The notes: a model not told the origin generated them from the letters alone. A stretch of DNA of 64,000 nucleotides from Lota lota (GCA_026745465.1 JACYXH010000802.1:4005758-4069757), one strand, 5' to 3'. Shown: positions 1 through 13,300, counted from the first letter of the stretch. Numbers and translations are program-made.

Positions 1-285
1 TGCGGTAATGCATGCACGCCAATACACACCCATTAATACATGCATGCCAATGCAAGCAGTTAATGCGTTAATACACGCGCAATAATGCATGTTCACTATT
101 ACACAAACCTTAATAAAGGCATGAGATCGCACACTCGCTCGCTAATACACGCACGGAATGCATGCACACTGACGCGTAAAGAAACGTGTTAAAAACGTGT
201 TAAAAAAGACACAGTAATGCATGCATGCCAATACATATGCATTAATGCCGATGCAGTAATGTATGCACGCCGACACACACGCGAT
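1..285. repeat. Degenerate minisatellite at the left edge
   Basis: Repeated variants of motifs such as AATGCATGCACGCC, AATACACAC and ATTAATGC fill this stretch with irregular spacing. It lies in the gbf1 intron downstream of the last exon visible here. The array probably continues beyond the window. No coding potential beyond short repeat-derived frames. Confidence 0.7.
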
Positions 286-1039
286 CTGGGGGAGAGAGAT
301 GTGTGGTGGAGAACGAGCTAAATGCCAAGAGGAAATCACAGGGAAGCTAATCACCAACCTGGCGGACCCTCCTCAGAGTGCAGGAGGCAAAACACAGGGC
401 TAAACAGCTGTAATGTAGGCCCTGGAGAGCCAAGACCACAACACCTTCATGATGGTATAAGCCTGCCATGGCGTGATTTGGTGTGAACTTAGCAAACTGT
501 TTCAAAGTATTATTTTGATTTAATGTAACTTTTTATTAATTTATAATTCTTGTATAATATTTACATTGTGTGTTTGTGTCTAGAAAACCTGTATAAATAA
601 AAAATATTATTTCTCCTTTAGTGTCTAATATTTCTTTGTCAATGCAGTAGAGCTGAATGTTTTGGCAAAGCAGCAATCCAAGTTGGCCGTGAATTTCCAC
701 TCGGGAGTGGAGTCGCTGTCCATGTGTGGTGGTTTCATTAGGCGTATTGGTTCTCCAAACAAAACAGTCCCAAAATGAGCATGCATTTTTTATAAACCGC
801 ATTAAAGTCATCGTCTAGGAACGTAAGCCCTCACCAAACAAGAACCTCGATTCAAGTGGATTCTGGGTAGCGTAGTCCTATAGTCTCACTCAACAGTACT
901 TTACCACTCTGACTGTAGTGCAGCCAGGGTAAGCAGAGGGAATCACCTCTGTAAACACATAGACAATTATCTGAGACCCACGACCCTTCCTCCCCCCCTG
1001 CCTCCCCTCCTCCTCCTGCACCCCCTTCCCCGCATTTAC
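286..1039. other. gbf1 intron sequence, no exon seen
   Basis: The next gbf1 exon should start in phase 2 and encode a sequence like RLPQFKEE. I looked for it on the minus strand here and did not find it, so it lies outside the window. A C-rich stretch lies near 985-1030. Nothing else is recognisable. Confidence 0.55.
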
Positions 1040-1100
1040 CTGGAAAATAGAAGCTGCACCATGTCCACCAGTGTATGCTCAGCAGATTTCCTCAGGAGCT
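1040..1100 (-). CDS. gbf1: gbf1 coding exon (residues 175-195, DCB domain)
   Basis: A 61-bp exon. Read on the minus strand it starts after an acceptor CAG (1103-1101) and ends before donor GTAAAT (1039-1034). It encodes (E)LLRKSAEHTLVDMVQLLFS and the first two bases of an Arg codon. The known GBF1 sequence here reads LLRKSAEHTLVDMVQLLFTR, so only one residue differs. Entry is phase 1, completing the split Glu codon left by the preceding exon; exit is phase 2. It is the last gbf1 exon I can find before the window edge. Confidence 0.92.
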
Positions 1101-1514
1101 CTGTTGGAGAGAGATAAACAGAGAGATAGAGGAAGAGAGAAAGAGAGAGAGAGAGAGTAAGAGATAATGAGAGTTAGAATAAGAAAGAGAGAAAGAGAAA
1201 GTCCGGGAGAGAGAGTGAGAAAGAGAAGAAACAATATGAGGTGCCAAACAGTCAAGTGAGGGAGATTGCGTTGAGGATACAAACTACACAGAGGAACAGA
1301 GCTGGAGAGCAGCTCTGCTAGTGTTTTGTTTGGTCAGTGTTCCAGAGGTTACGAGAATGAACACAAACACATAGTATTAGAGAAATCGATTGTAATGCAA
1401 TTGCAAACAAAGATAATGTAGTGTAGTTTTAGTTTGAGAAATGACCATGAAGTAATGGAACACAAGCAGTACAAGTACAAGCCAAAGGTCTAAGATTGAA
1501 ATATCTATGCTCAC
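1101..1514 (-). other. gbf1 intron with purine-rich tract
   Basis: A 414-bp intron. An AG-rich stretch (about 1106-1220, GAGAGA and AAAGAG variants) becomes a pyrimidine tract on the transcribed strand just upstream of the acceptor at 1103. No other feature. Confidence 0.8.
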
Positions 1515-1623
1515 CACTAAGACGCATCTCGAAGCAGATTCGGAAGCACGACTGCATGATCTCACACACAGACTCGTTGGTCAGGTGGGCTCCGACAGGT
1601 GTCAGCAGCAAAGTCCTCAACAC
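1515..1623 (-). CDS. gbf1: gbf1 coding exon (residues 139-175, DCB domain)
   Basis: A 109-bp exon on the minus strand, bounded by acceptor CTCCAG (ending at 1624) and donor GTGAGC (1514-1509). It encodes [20 protein letters not shown] then [16 protein letters not shown], plus the first base of a Glu codon. This segment looks identical to the human protein as I recall it, as expected for the core of the DCB domain. Entry is phase 0, exit phase 1. Confidence 0.95.
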
Positions 1624-1975
1624 CTGGAGCAAGGAACATAGAACCGGATGAAACCTGTTCACTCCAATGCAAGGTTGGATTTGCACATAATGATTTGTAC
1701 CTCAGGAGCTTCATTGGGAATTGAAAAAACAACTGCAATACAAATACAATGAATGTTGAAGTCAGGTATGTATAGAAAACAAAATGTGTAAATCAAACTC
1801 CACAAATTGAGAACAAACTCAAACAAATAAAGGAAAATAAGCGAGCAAGCAGATTTGGATAAATGAATCTGCAAAATTACATTGTACATTTGAATGTTTT
1901 CTTTAATGTAAAAACGGCAACTTCATCACTTTTAGATGAAACGGTATGCATTTTGCCCATGTTGCGAGAGCGTAC
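1624..1975 (-). other. gbf1 intron, AT-rich
   Basis: A 352-bp intron between two well-supported exons. It is AT-rich and I see no motif of note. Short frames across it are chance. Confidence 0.8.
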
Positions 1976-2094
1976 CTGCAGGATTTTCATGAGGACAACC
2001 TCATCGCTGGCGGGGTCCGTCCCCACAAACCTAGCATGTGTGACGGCGTCCGCCATGTTCTCGATCGCCTCAGCCGCTGCCTCATGGTTGGCAT
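1976..2094 (-). CDS. gbf1: gbf1 coding exon (residues 99-138, DCB domain)
   Basis: A 119-bp exon on the minus strand between acceptor TTCTTCAG (CAG at 2097-2095) and donor GTACGC (1975-1970). It encodes the end of a split Asp codon, then [20 protein letters not shown] and [19 protein letters not shown]. The second half is essentially invariant in GBF1. The first half (ANHEAAAEA) is the variable stretch where human reads PTHEGTAEG. The donor GTAC is weaker than the usual GTAAG/GTGAG. Entry is phase 1, exit phase 0. Confidence 0.95.
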
Positions 2095-4340
2095 CTGAAG
2101 AAACATCCAGAACAACAAAACTTGATGGTTAAAGCAATGAACAAATGGTCCTGGGGATTATTCTGATCCCTCAATTACAGTCTTACACAACTTGCATAGT
2201 AGCTTGCGGGATATTCGGTTTATTGTAACAAAACAGGATTGGAATACAGAATTAAATAAATAGAATAAAATGTGCACTCATTTTTGTAGTGGTTTGTAAT
2301 GATTTGTTGTACACTCATCAAAGCAAACATTTAGATCATTTTGGACTTCATATAAAACAGGTGGAAATATATACTCCGCGCTTCCCGGAAAAGTTAGGAC
2401 AAATTCATCCACATTTATCATCATATCAACCCCAAGATAAATTCAAAGAAGAAAAGTCAATGTTATAATGACACACAAAAATCCCTAAGCCCTTTAGTTG
2501 GGACGCAGGGATATTTAACAACCCGGGAAGCTAAAGGTGTTGACAATAACACGGTCCTTGGCACACAAACACCAATATCCCAACACATCCGCACACCAAA
2601 TTAAACACATGTGACCCCCTTCTCATCCACAACCGCCTATCTTCAAAGCCTGGGATACAGTCACCAGATGTGGGCCCTTCTCACAGAGGAGGGGGGCCCT
2701 GGACACAGTGGCTGCCACGGTAACAGGGGCCTCTGTTTTTGAAACCCGAGTGGTGAGGAGGAGCCACAGAGCTGACCCTGGTTCCCTGGTTTACTTTCCC
2801 AGAGCCCTTCAGAAGCAACCAATTCATTAGCTAATAAGGAGCAGGGCGACCGAGCAACAACAGACTCAGGGATAGAGAAAGGGGGGGGGGGGCAGAGAGA
2901 GGGGGAGACAGATAGGAAGGGAGATAGGAAGAGAGCGAGAAAGGCAGAGAGAGAGGGTGAAAGTGAGGAAAACAGAGTGAAAGCAAGTGAAGGGAGGGGG
3001 GAGGAGAGAGAATGTGTGGAGGGCAGAGGGACCAGGGCTAAGCAGGTGAAACCAGCATGCAGATTGGTGTTAAGGTGATGGAAAAAAAAAAAGGAGCCCA
3101 TTTTGTTTTTAAGGGCGATTTCATATTAGGCAAGATAGATTCGTACCGTGCGTAAGAACGATTGCCATCCCTCCCCACTCCGCCTTAACATTAGTAATAT
3201 TGTTCCGTACCCAAGTACATTTGTTTATCTATACAGTCTGACACAGTAGGTGGTGATATACACCAAGTTGGGTTGCCAAAGGCAAAAAAACACAAAGAAG
3301 AAGAGCACAGTTTGCACTTGTTTATGTTGTTGCTCCAGTGTAGAAAAGCGTGCAGATTGCAAGATCCCAAGCCCATTCAATGGAGCCGACCTTCGCACTA
3401 TGCCTACTGTTATTGATATTTTGGAGACGATGTCAAGAACGACCCCTTACGCCCGCCCTCCTACTACTTTATCAGCTAAGGCAGTGCAGTTCAGAGGATG
3501 AGATTGGTGCGTGCTGCACACATACGCAGATATGCAGAGTAGTAACAACAAACTGGACTTTGGGGTCAAGGGTACTCGGATCCGGGCACGAGTCCCTGAC
3601 GTCAAACCCCCTTAAGGTTTTACAGCGGTGGTGAAATGGACATTTCATGTATATGATTGTTAGGGCCGTGTATTGGAAGAACAGCAAATATGATGAATCA
3701 TGTTCATCATATTAAGGGTGGACACTTTTATCCATAGCGTTACGTTCCATATATTCTTACCCCACTGTGAAATCAATATTGGAAAAATAATAGTATTATT
3801 GTACATCAGGACAGTATTGTAAATCAGGGAATCCCAATCTAATCTGATAACTAGGCTCATCTGGCCAAAAATAACACACTTTTTCTCTTTAACAATGCAA
3901 AGAAACTACAGTGCAGTGAATCCAACAGGAAGAGGTAATGGTAGTGTGCGCATGCTCATGCATGTGGATCAGTACCTCCAACCGGAAGTGGTTGTGACTG
4001 TGACTGTGTGTGTGCGTGGCTCATGGTGTGTGTGCATAAAATCAGCCGAGGCCAGTGAAACCGAGCAGCGCCGCAGTGCCTCCCGAGGGAAGGGCCACAA
4101 CAAGCGTGGAAGTCAAAAGACAAAAAGAAATTGAAGAGGCGGCCATGTCGGCACCGGGGAAACCAGAGCCCTTGGGGTGAGGGGTAGGAGGGGGATGAGG
4201 GGTGAGGAAGGGGGAGGTGGGGGGCTGTCCAGCAGAAAGGAGTGATATAAAACACTAATCCCTCTGCTGGCACCAAGACCCCACAGAGCACATCAGCACA
4301 GGGGAGGACCATTGTTAAAATAACACTGTGGAAAAAGACA

Positions 4341-4560
<220 letters not shown>

Positions 4561-4816
4561 TATGACTGTTCGCGTCTGTGTGTGTGCCTGAGGGTATGTG
4601 TACTAAAGTCAGTGCGGGTTGGGGTGTGTGGGGCTGTGGTGGTGAAGGAAAAGGGGGTGGTAGAAACAGCTGTCACATCAGCCAGTTGAAGTGTATCAAA
4701 GTCCTCCATAAAAATCAAAGACGTGGCGTGAGAGAGAGAAAGAGCGCATACAGGACACCGTAGTTTTTCGTTGGGGTTGTTTTTGTGCGTGTGTATGTTT
4801 TCCGTTTAAAGTAGGA

Positions 4817-4826
4817 CGCGCACACA

Positions 4827-4909
<83 letters not shown>
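4817..4909. repeat. Interrupted (AC)n/(GC) microsatellite
   Basis: An AC run interrupted by GCGC and GTGCGC. It lies about 260 bp from the GT tract at 4341-4560 and in the opposite base orientation, so the two could pair as an inverted repeat. Confidence 0.95.
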
Positions 4910-4910
<1 letters not shown>

Positions 4911-5890
4911 ACTAAAGCACTCTCACAAGCCACGCTCTCCCCTTAAGGGCCAATACATCTTTAGAAGCCAAACAAAGGGACGGCCATCCCTCCCATGTCA
5001 GGGTTCAAATGGAGTTTGCTCACCTGTTCTGTCTGCTGAATGGTACACACACGTATACATTGAAAATGTACCATTATGAATAAAAAACAAGACAACCACT
5101 CAAGAACCTTTTAACTTTTAGAAAGCAGAGATACACGACAATTCTGTGTCCAGCTCGTATCGAGTTACACACACACACACACCAGTGAGTGTGTCAGTAG
5201 TTAAATGTGGTTTATCCACATGTTTTTGTGTCGCTGGAAAAGATGTATTCTAGGTTAAATACACAACAACGATGAGGCTACCTAGCAAGGTTAATGGCAC
5301 ATCAAAAGAAGACTTAACTCAATTGTAGTCACTGTTCGAAAATACCTAATATTATATCCTAACTAAAGGGTTTGTGTGTGATATGTATTAAGTGTATAAT
5401 CTACATACACATAAAAACACATGTTAACTTCAAACATTACTTAAATTAAAACACACAAAATGTATTGTTGTGTCTTCTTAAGAGCAGAGTAAATGTTTTC
5501 TCCCCCTCCCCAGGCCAGAGACATACAGGCGCTACTATGCTCCATTAAACTCATGTCCTTTAATGGAGGCTAATGCTGGCTGAGCCTCAGCTCAGCCTTA
5601 GCGTTAAGAGCTAAGGGCTAAGAAATAAGGGGTAGGAGCAGCCATAGGTTAGCACTGAGCCTCGCTAACATGCCAGTAAGGAGGAGAGGTAAGCTGGGTA
5701 AAGACAAATCGGTTAGTATGAAAAAGAGCACAGCTATGGATGTCTGTCAGTGCAGGAGGTCCGTGGACATGGGGTCGGTGGGCTGGAGCTCCTTGAGCTA
5801 GTCTCCTCTGCTTCCATGCCAGCAGGCCTCAGGCCACAGATTCAGAGGAATTAACTCTCACTTAATGAAAGAGGGGGCAAGCAAGGTTGC

Positions 5891-5891
<1 letters not shown>

Positions 5892-5982
<91 letters not shown>
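5892..5982. repeat. (GT)n microsatellite
   Basis: About 45 perfect GT units. It lies 70 bp before a homopolymeric G run. Confidence 0.98.
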
Positions 5983-5984
<2 letters not shown>

Positions 5985-6051
5985 ATGTAATAACGAGAGA
6001 GCCTGAGAGAGGGGATTGCCTACCTCGCTCTCTGGTTCTGTTGAGTGAGCA

Positions 6052-6076
6052 GGGGGGGGGGGGGGGGGGGGGGGGG
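6052..6076. repeat. G homopolymer (25 bases)
   Basis: An uninterrupted G run. It could form a G-quadruplex on the plus strand (the non-template strand for pitx3-direction transcription). The exact length is prone to sequencing error. Confidence 0.9.
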
Positions 6077-6378
6077 ACAACAGAAAAGACGAAGGAGGAA
6101 CAAAGGTTGCAAAATTGTGCAGCACACGCTCAACTCTCCACCAACACAATAGTGGGGGGGAAGGTGTTTAGTGTGACACCCAGGAAAAATAGGAACAGGA
6201 CAGCCTGCTGGGGGTGACACTTGAGGGGGAAGAAGCATAATGTGTGCAAACTTGCACTGAACACAACCACCCCCCTCCCCCCCGCCCCCAAACCACCCAC
6301 ATCAGAGGCCCCATAGACACGCTGCTCAAATCAAAAGAAGAGAGAATTCCTGTTTTGGAGCGCAACAAAAGGACAGAC

Positions 6379-6409
6379 TTATCTGTGGGCTTGAAAAGCC
6401 CACAGATAA
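6379..6409. repeat. Perfect 14-bp inverted repeat, 3-base loop
   Basis: TTATCTGTGGGCTT, loop GAA, AAGCCCACAGATAA. The arms pair without mismatch. It lies inside the 8-kb gbf1 intron in otherwise ordinary sequence. Confidence 0.95.
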
Positions 6410-9400
6410 TTATTTGCCATAATGTTTCGGGGGGGAGAGTGGTTTCTATTGCAGTCGCCATCTGCTCTTTTATTTCAATATAATTATTGCGTTGGCCTTC
6501 ATGCGATTTTTGTTAAAACATTTCAGTTGGGAAACAATAGTGACTTCCTAGTTGTGTGAATGAAACAGAACAGAACAGAGGATTATCTTCATAATGCTGA
6601 AAAATGCTTCAGGCGATGGTGAACTAGGGCACTTAAAAGAAATTGTAGGCGTATTTAATTGAAGGGGAGAAAGGTTAAAACAGTTGTTTAACAAAAGCGC
6701 GTCAAATTAATAGCTCCGAGCAGATCCATGAGCGGCCAGACAGGTGCATGTGTGCTGTTGAAATGCATACAAGAGTTTATTTATTTTTTTATGAATGAGT
6801 TATTGATGCTTATTTGACAGGCCACATCAGGTCATATGACAGCATTGCACGTCATTGTTGGATAAAACTGGATCTAGTGTGGGCATGTCAACCGATGCTG
6901 TATACCAGGTTTGGTGCAAATAGGCCAATAAATCAAAGCAGCCTTATAGAACTAAACATTTTCCAACCCACAACATTATTCCTAAATGTCCACGAGCGGC
7001 GATTAAGTCATATCATTGGACCCCGTATTTAAAAATGTACACCCTATTTCACGGATAGAGGGAAGGACGAGAGGAGAATGATTTAACAAGCGGTGTTTAG
7101 CCCAATGGGATTAAACTCCTTTCCATACCTCAGTACCAATGCAGACACACTTTCTATGATTATGTATCCATGCTTGCTACTGAAACATGGGGTCCAGTGT
7201 GTTTGAATGAAGCCAGGAGGTGGCAGTACTTGACAGGACCGCTGCTACACTCTCATCCCTCACGGGTATTCTCTCCGTTTACTTTAAAAAACATCCCTAT
7301 CTCAGCTTCTCCCAGTGTGCTGTACCGGGTTCATGCGTCCCGGGAACAGGCTTGTAATGATACCCCGTTCTACATCCTAGGGGAGCACTTGGGAGGGAAA
7401 CTTCCGAGAGCAAGAGCCCTAAAAGACAGATCTGAGAAGCTGATGTCATAACAATCAAAAGTGATGTCTTGCTCTGCATTCAACATCTTTCTCCTGTCAA
7501 AAAGAGAGTTCCCTCACTGATTAAGAAAGTTCAATCACGTTACTGAGTATTGTTTAATCATCCAATCGTACCCCTTTATTAAAGAAAATAAATACCATTA
7601 GCTTTAGGAGATTTTTATAGGCTGTTAGAGAAAGAAGTTTGGGCAAACTCGACATTTCTTTGGAGTGTTAAAAACGACTGACACGGCTGTGTAAAACGTA
7701 CTGTGGTGTTTACCTGTAATTAAGATTAAGCCTCTCTGCATATTTAATTCAAATTAGATTAGCAGATAAAAGCACATATCACAGCCGTGTACAATGAGGT
7801 CTTCAGCTTTGGCTTCAAACGTAGTTGAACTCTATAAAGGTGCATGTCCATGTTATCACGTGTGATGCATGATATAAAATGTAATATAAACCAAATAAAG
7901 AAATAATGTGAATAACAATATTGACATCTATCAAGTACAGCATACTTATAATGTATACATCATATAAGTTATATCATATTTTCTTTTAAGCTAAAACCAA
8001 GTATATATATATATAAATAAAACTATGCACTACATGTCTATATTGAGAAACAATTGTAATTCCATTTTGTATATGGAATTGATTGATTTAGTGGTTTATT
8101 TTATATTTTATATTTACCCAAGGCAAAATAATAATACACTTACTTACGTAATTACAACTCATGAGTTAAGCCCGGGGAAACAGGAAATGTTCCAACTGCA
8201 CTAATCTCTATCAAATCACGGACATCAACTATCAGTTGAAAAGCAAACATCCTAACCAAACAACTTCAGATAATTAACCAGTCAGGATCAGTCGAGGGAG
8301 GCTCTGCTAAGGAAGTCTTTGCAACCATCCTAAATAATGACGATAATAATAATGATATTTATAACATGGACTCTAATTAAAGAGGATTGATCCATTTAGG
8401 TTCGGATGTCGGGGCACCATGGGAAATGTATTTAGTACGCGGTTGTCGCTCCTGACACATTCTGCAGATCATGTTGCAATGCTCCTTGTAGTCGCTTTCA
8501 GTATCTCTGGACGCCGTAGCGTCCAGCTGGCCCCCGCCACACCAGCACCAGATGCAGACACAAATTAGAGAGGAGGAGGAAGAGGGAGGCTGAATTAGGC
8601 AGAAGAGGTGGTAGTAATCAGAACGGGCCAGTGGAGGACGGCCCGGGCCACTGCTGTCCCGGCGCATTCATGCTGACAAGAGAGGACCGAAGTGTTTGAA
8701 GAAATACATAGAAAGCGGTTGTGGGGACCATATTGCCATGGATACGCCGTCCCTTTGAGCCGTGCTGATGAGATGCGGTGGTCGAGGAGACGGGGGAGGG
8801 GTAGGAGGGATTATGGGGGCTACCGTCAGGTCTGGAACGATGGAGGGAGAGCAGGGGGGGATTTCTGAGGCGACCTATGTGGACTGTCGCTCACCGTCAA
8901 TACATTTTTCAGTTATTGATACATTTCATACAGATATTTGTTTCTATACAAATTACACTATAATTACATGTATCGAATGTAATTGTTTTGAAAGTAGTCA
9001 ATTTTCATGCCCCTATTCCAGGTGAACCTTTTTACAATATCGTTGTAACGTTAAGCAATACAATATTATTCACTACATATAATACCAATACAATATACAA
9101 AGCAAAAAAATAAACATGCCCTAAACCTGACAAAGGACTTTCAAGCTTGCGCTGGTATTAGCGTGGTAGTACAGTGCAGTACTACAACTAATGCACTACG
9201 ACTATATGTAACAGTAAACTGCTGTATCAAATACATCATGGTATCTAACCAGAAAAACGTTTGGCACAGGCTAGCAAAACTTTAATACATATTATTATTA
9301 CATATACTAAAGTTCTGTTGTACTGAAACTTGGACCCCGAACACGACACCACAGACCCCCTCTTCCACATGAACCAACTTCATCATCGCAGTTTAGACTC

Positions 9401-9771
9401 TCAGCTAGCCATGTGTTCCCATTTCACACTGCTAACCCTGCTCTACTAAACACGGCGGGCAAGACCACCGAGCCGTGGCGATGTTATGACCCGCAGACTG
9501 TGCCGTCTGTACGGGATGACGGCTGCGAGCACGTCGCTGGTGAGAATAGCGCATTCCCCGCATTCCGCGAGCGCGCTAGCAATGAGCAGCACCCCAGCAC
9601 TCATTAGTCACAAAGGAAAACTCTGACCTTTATAAATTGCCAACATGAAACATAATCCCGTAGAATCAATAGCAACCTCACACGCCCTCCCACGCTAGCT
9701 TAAGCCTATATGCAATCAACTGTTTAATCATTCCATCGCTAAATTTAATTTCCATGGATACATACGTATGC

Positions 9772-9774
<3 letters not shown>

Positions 9775-9852
<78 letters not shown>
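9775..9852. repeat. (GT)n microsatellite
   Basis: About 39 perfect GT units in the gbf1 intron, about 220 bp from the exon at 10070. Confidence 0.98.
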
Positions 9853-9855
<3 letters not shown>

Positions 9856-9972
9856 TGTAATTTACGAACATTGCAGCAAAAAAAAGAAGAAAAACGAATA
9901 ATGTACACAATTAGCGATGTAATCCACTCCTCAGGCTTGTAAAGTTGTTTATCTTATTTATGAAGCGGCTGA

Positions 9973-9998
9973 ATTAAGAACTGTGAACAGTTCTTAAT
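9973..9998. repeat. 11-bp inverted repeat near a gbf1 5' splice site
   Basis: ATTAAGAACTG, loop TGAA, CAGTTCTTAAT. In the gbf1 transcript this hairpin would start about 70 nt after the donor at 10069. Confidence 0.9.
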
Positions 9999-10069
9999 GT
10001 TGTTAAGGTAAGAATAAATAAATGATTGAACCTTGTAGCTAATCTGAGGGATGGTGGTGGAAGACTCAC

Positions 10070-10201
10070 CTATGAGGCCGAAGGAGAGGAACTTGTTGAC
10101 GGAGGTGAGAGCGAGGCCCGTGATTGGTCCGGTGGTGTCCTCGGACCGCACCACTTCCAGGAACGGCCGCAGGAACACGTTGGGCTCCACATCCGCCAAC
10201 T
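10070..10201 (-). CDS. gbf1: gbf1 coding exon (residues 55-99, DCB domain)
   Basis: A 132-bp exon on the minus strand. The acceptor is CTCTACAG (CAG at 10204-10202) and the donor is GTGAGT (10069-10064), a near-perfect consensus. It encodes (E)LADVEPNVFLRPFLEVVRSE, DTTGPITGLALTSVNKFLSF and GLI, plus the first base of an Asp codon. Human GBF1 reads SEIEPNVFLRPFLEVIRSED at the start, so the match is unambiguous. Entry phase 1 and exit phase 1 fit both neighbouring exons. The acceptor is immediately preceded, in transcript sense, by a long CTCTGTCTGTC-type pyrimidine tract (10206-10361). Confidence 0.95.
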   Translation of the reverse strand, partial: SWRMWSPTCSCGRSWKWCGPRTPPDQSRASLSPPSTSSSPSAS

Positions 10202-10205
10202 CTGT

Positions 10206-10361
10206 AGAGAGAGACAGAGACAGACAGAGAGAGAGACAGAGACAGAGACAGACAGAGAGAGAGACAGAGACAGAGACAGACAGAGAGAGAGACAGACAGA
10301 GACAGACAGAGAGAGAGACAGAGACAGAGACAGACAAAGAGAGACAGACCAGAGAGAGAGA
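10206..10361. repeat. (AGAC)n/(AGAG)n tract beside a splice acceptor
   Basis: Mixed AGAGAC, AGACAG and AGAG units. On the gbf1 (minus) strand this is a CTCTGTCTGTCTC polypyrimidine tract about 150 nt long, ending directly at the acceptor of the exon at 10070-10201. Length changes here could affect splicing, but pyrimidine content is kept in every variant. Confidence 0.95.
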
Positions 10362-13300
10362 AATAATAGAGAAAATAAAAATAACAAAAAGAGGGGAGAG
10401 AAAGAGGAGAGGATGCTTAAACACAGAGGGAATATCGAAGAAAATTACATTTTATTTGTATAGCTGTTTTATACAATAACAGCCAATGTGTCTTTACTTA
10501 ACGACCATGACGGATGGCAACAGAAAGTCAATGTACATTTTTTCATTGTTTGTGTTAATTTAATCAGTGTTTGTAAATATACAAGAGCAATGAGAAACTT
10601 CAATATTTTAACCAACATCTTCAGTCAACAAACATCTTTCGATTGAAGTACCAAATTTACAGCTATGAAAAGAAAACCTCATGTGGCTTTCATAAAAAGC
10701 GTTTTCAAATAATAATACATGGTGTGCACTCGTCTCCACACACACCAAAAAAATTTAACATCACTTTCAAATATCCTTAATGCCCCAGTGATCCCCTCCA
10801 CTTATTGTGGTGGAGGGTTCTGCTTAAATCGCCCTTCTCTCACGGCGCAATCCTCTGCAAGACCTTAGCCCTGAAAATGTGTTTGGCACACAAACAAGGC
10901 CTGACAGAGGCGGTGGACAGACTTTAATATACTCTCTCTCCCTGCTCTATAAAGGTCTGTGTAAACAGCCCCCTGGTGCCCTCTGGGAGCAGATCGGGGG
11001 GAATTAGCCATGCTAGAGGTTGTAACCCCCTCTCTCTCGGGTGCTGGAGTGAACAGGAGATGGAAACGGGGGGAGATGAGTGTTGAGGGTGGATAAAAAA
11101 TATAAATAAAAGTGAGGACTAAGAGAAAGTGATGGGATGGCTGACGAAGGCCCACTGAGGCAGTGATGTATGGTTTTATTGTTTATATTTTTAAATACAG
11201 AGAATAGATTATCATGTTTTCAAGAAAAGGTCCACATGGAATGGTTGTGGTCCAGAGCTGGCTTTGGTTCTATGGCCTCCGTGGAGTGGCAACTTTTACG
11301 TTCATTACTGACAACCATTTCTGATTCATTAAGAAGAGCCACTTTGAACTTAAGTAGTAAAACAAGAATGTGTCTTGACTTCATTGAAGTACTTGTCCAC
11401 CACTACAAAAGATTTCCATGCATTAAAATGTCAATAATGTCTAGCTCAACTGGTAGAGAATGGCAGTAACACTGCCGGGGTTAGGATTGGTTCCCAATGG
11501 GGTCACCATTGCCAAGAATGTATGTACATAATCGTATACCACCATTTGAATAAATGTCACCAAATGGCATACAAGTACTAATATTTAGTTTAAATAACAA
11601 TTGTTGCTTAGAAAGAATGCCAATTTTCCCGGATTTCCTTCCTGGGATTAATAAAGAACAATCTTATCTTGCACAAGCTTCTCTTGTTGTAAGTTCACCA
11701 GAGTCTCACTAGGTATCTTGCCATGTGAAATCATCTTGCCAACCAACCAACCAATCATTCTTCTCTCTGAATGTCCCTCTCTCACGCTCTTTCCCTTCCA
11801 CTTTTATTGTCTCCCTCCCCTACATCTAGAGGATGGAGAGGGAGAGAAGAAAGGGGGCTGGGGGAGAGAAAAACCAGAAACAGGTAAAAACAACAACAGG
11901 CCAAATTACTGGAGTCACGCACACCTCCCTGAGCCTCTGCAGAGAGGTAGTGCCGGCCACAGCAATACCACGAGGATTAGGGCTTGCTTGAGAACAGCCC
12001 AACTCCAAACGGAGGGAAGAAAGGACTTCAAAAAGGCGTCCAAGGAGAGCGTCCAACCAATTTTAAAAAGTGCACATGTGACCGCCCAGCATTAATGTGT
12101 GATACCAGATACCCCTGCGGCTTGTTTGGAAATCAAATATGAAATAATTTCGGAAAGATCAGAACTCTCCTTTATCAGGCGCCAGGTCGCGTTTTCAAAC
12201 TATTTTACGAATGCATATCTTTGGGTTTATGAAAAATCGGTTTTTGGGGTCTGGTACTTTCCTTGTATCAGGGAGGAGTCTAGATGCTTTTTAAGTCTTC
12301 AGGGTTGCAAGAGAGCATTTATATCTAGTGACAATCACATCCAATACGACCTGGTGAGAAATATACGTGCGTATGACTCTTTCAAAAGAACCGGCAGTCC
12401 CCGATATGACCCTTGAGGAACTCAATGTTCACCACTAGACTGAAAAACAATACTAAAGAAAAATACATTTAATCATGAATGACACCAAGGGTGCATTGAA
12501 GACAGCAGAAGTGATGTTGGTCCAATCATTCGATAAGCTGGCAGAAAACTTTTTGAGAAGGGGGTCTTAGAGTCCCGTTACGTTACAGTGGAGATAAAAA
12601 CATTTGGAAAGGGGAAGCAGGGAGCTGAAATGAATCTGTCAATAGATCCTGATGAAGACTTCATCAAAGGTGATCACCCTGTAAGTGCCTTCTCAACGAC
12701 TCTCAGATTGGAAAACTCAATTGTGTTGTATTGATCCGTTGGGAGCACGGCTGTGAACGCAGTACTGGACTGGAGACGTTCTTCAGCGGCAACCATAGCC
12801 ACCAAACCAACCAGCAATCTCCAATCCCCTAAAATACAGGCTCTGTACTTCAGCTCAATCTTCTGAAATATAATAATAATAATGATGATGATGGACTCAG
12901 CCATAGCGCAGCAATCAAACGATAACCATGTTGACCTTTGAATGTCATTGACTATATATTTTTCATTCTCATTTCATGAGAGCCACGAGCCTGGCCACAA
13001 TGTTATGTCAGGGCTGTGTTGGTGGGGTGCAATTTAAACAATTAAGAGGGCACCAGTCTAATTCAACCTCTCGTAATTGGCCGAAGACGGGTTGGAAAAA
13101 TGGGGCCCCAACAGGATTCACCAAAGGTCTAATCCTATGTACCTTTAGCACTCTGCGGCCCCCATTCAACTGCTGTACACTTTGGAGTGAGGAGCTAGCC
13201 ATGTGTGGCTTACCTCTCACCAAATAACCCTAGCAGAGGGAGGGTGGGGTGGGGGTGGGGAAGGGGGGGGGGGGGTAGAGTGAATGGACCTTTGCCTCCC

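Noticed and set aside
536-811. Possible next gbf1 exon on the minus strand
   Set aside because: The encoded residues do not resemble the expected RLPQFKEEPKNYVG continuation, and no acceptor in phase 2 was found.
6379-6409. MicroRNA precursor
   Set aside because: The 14-bp stem with a 3-base loop is too short for Drosha/Dicer processing.
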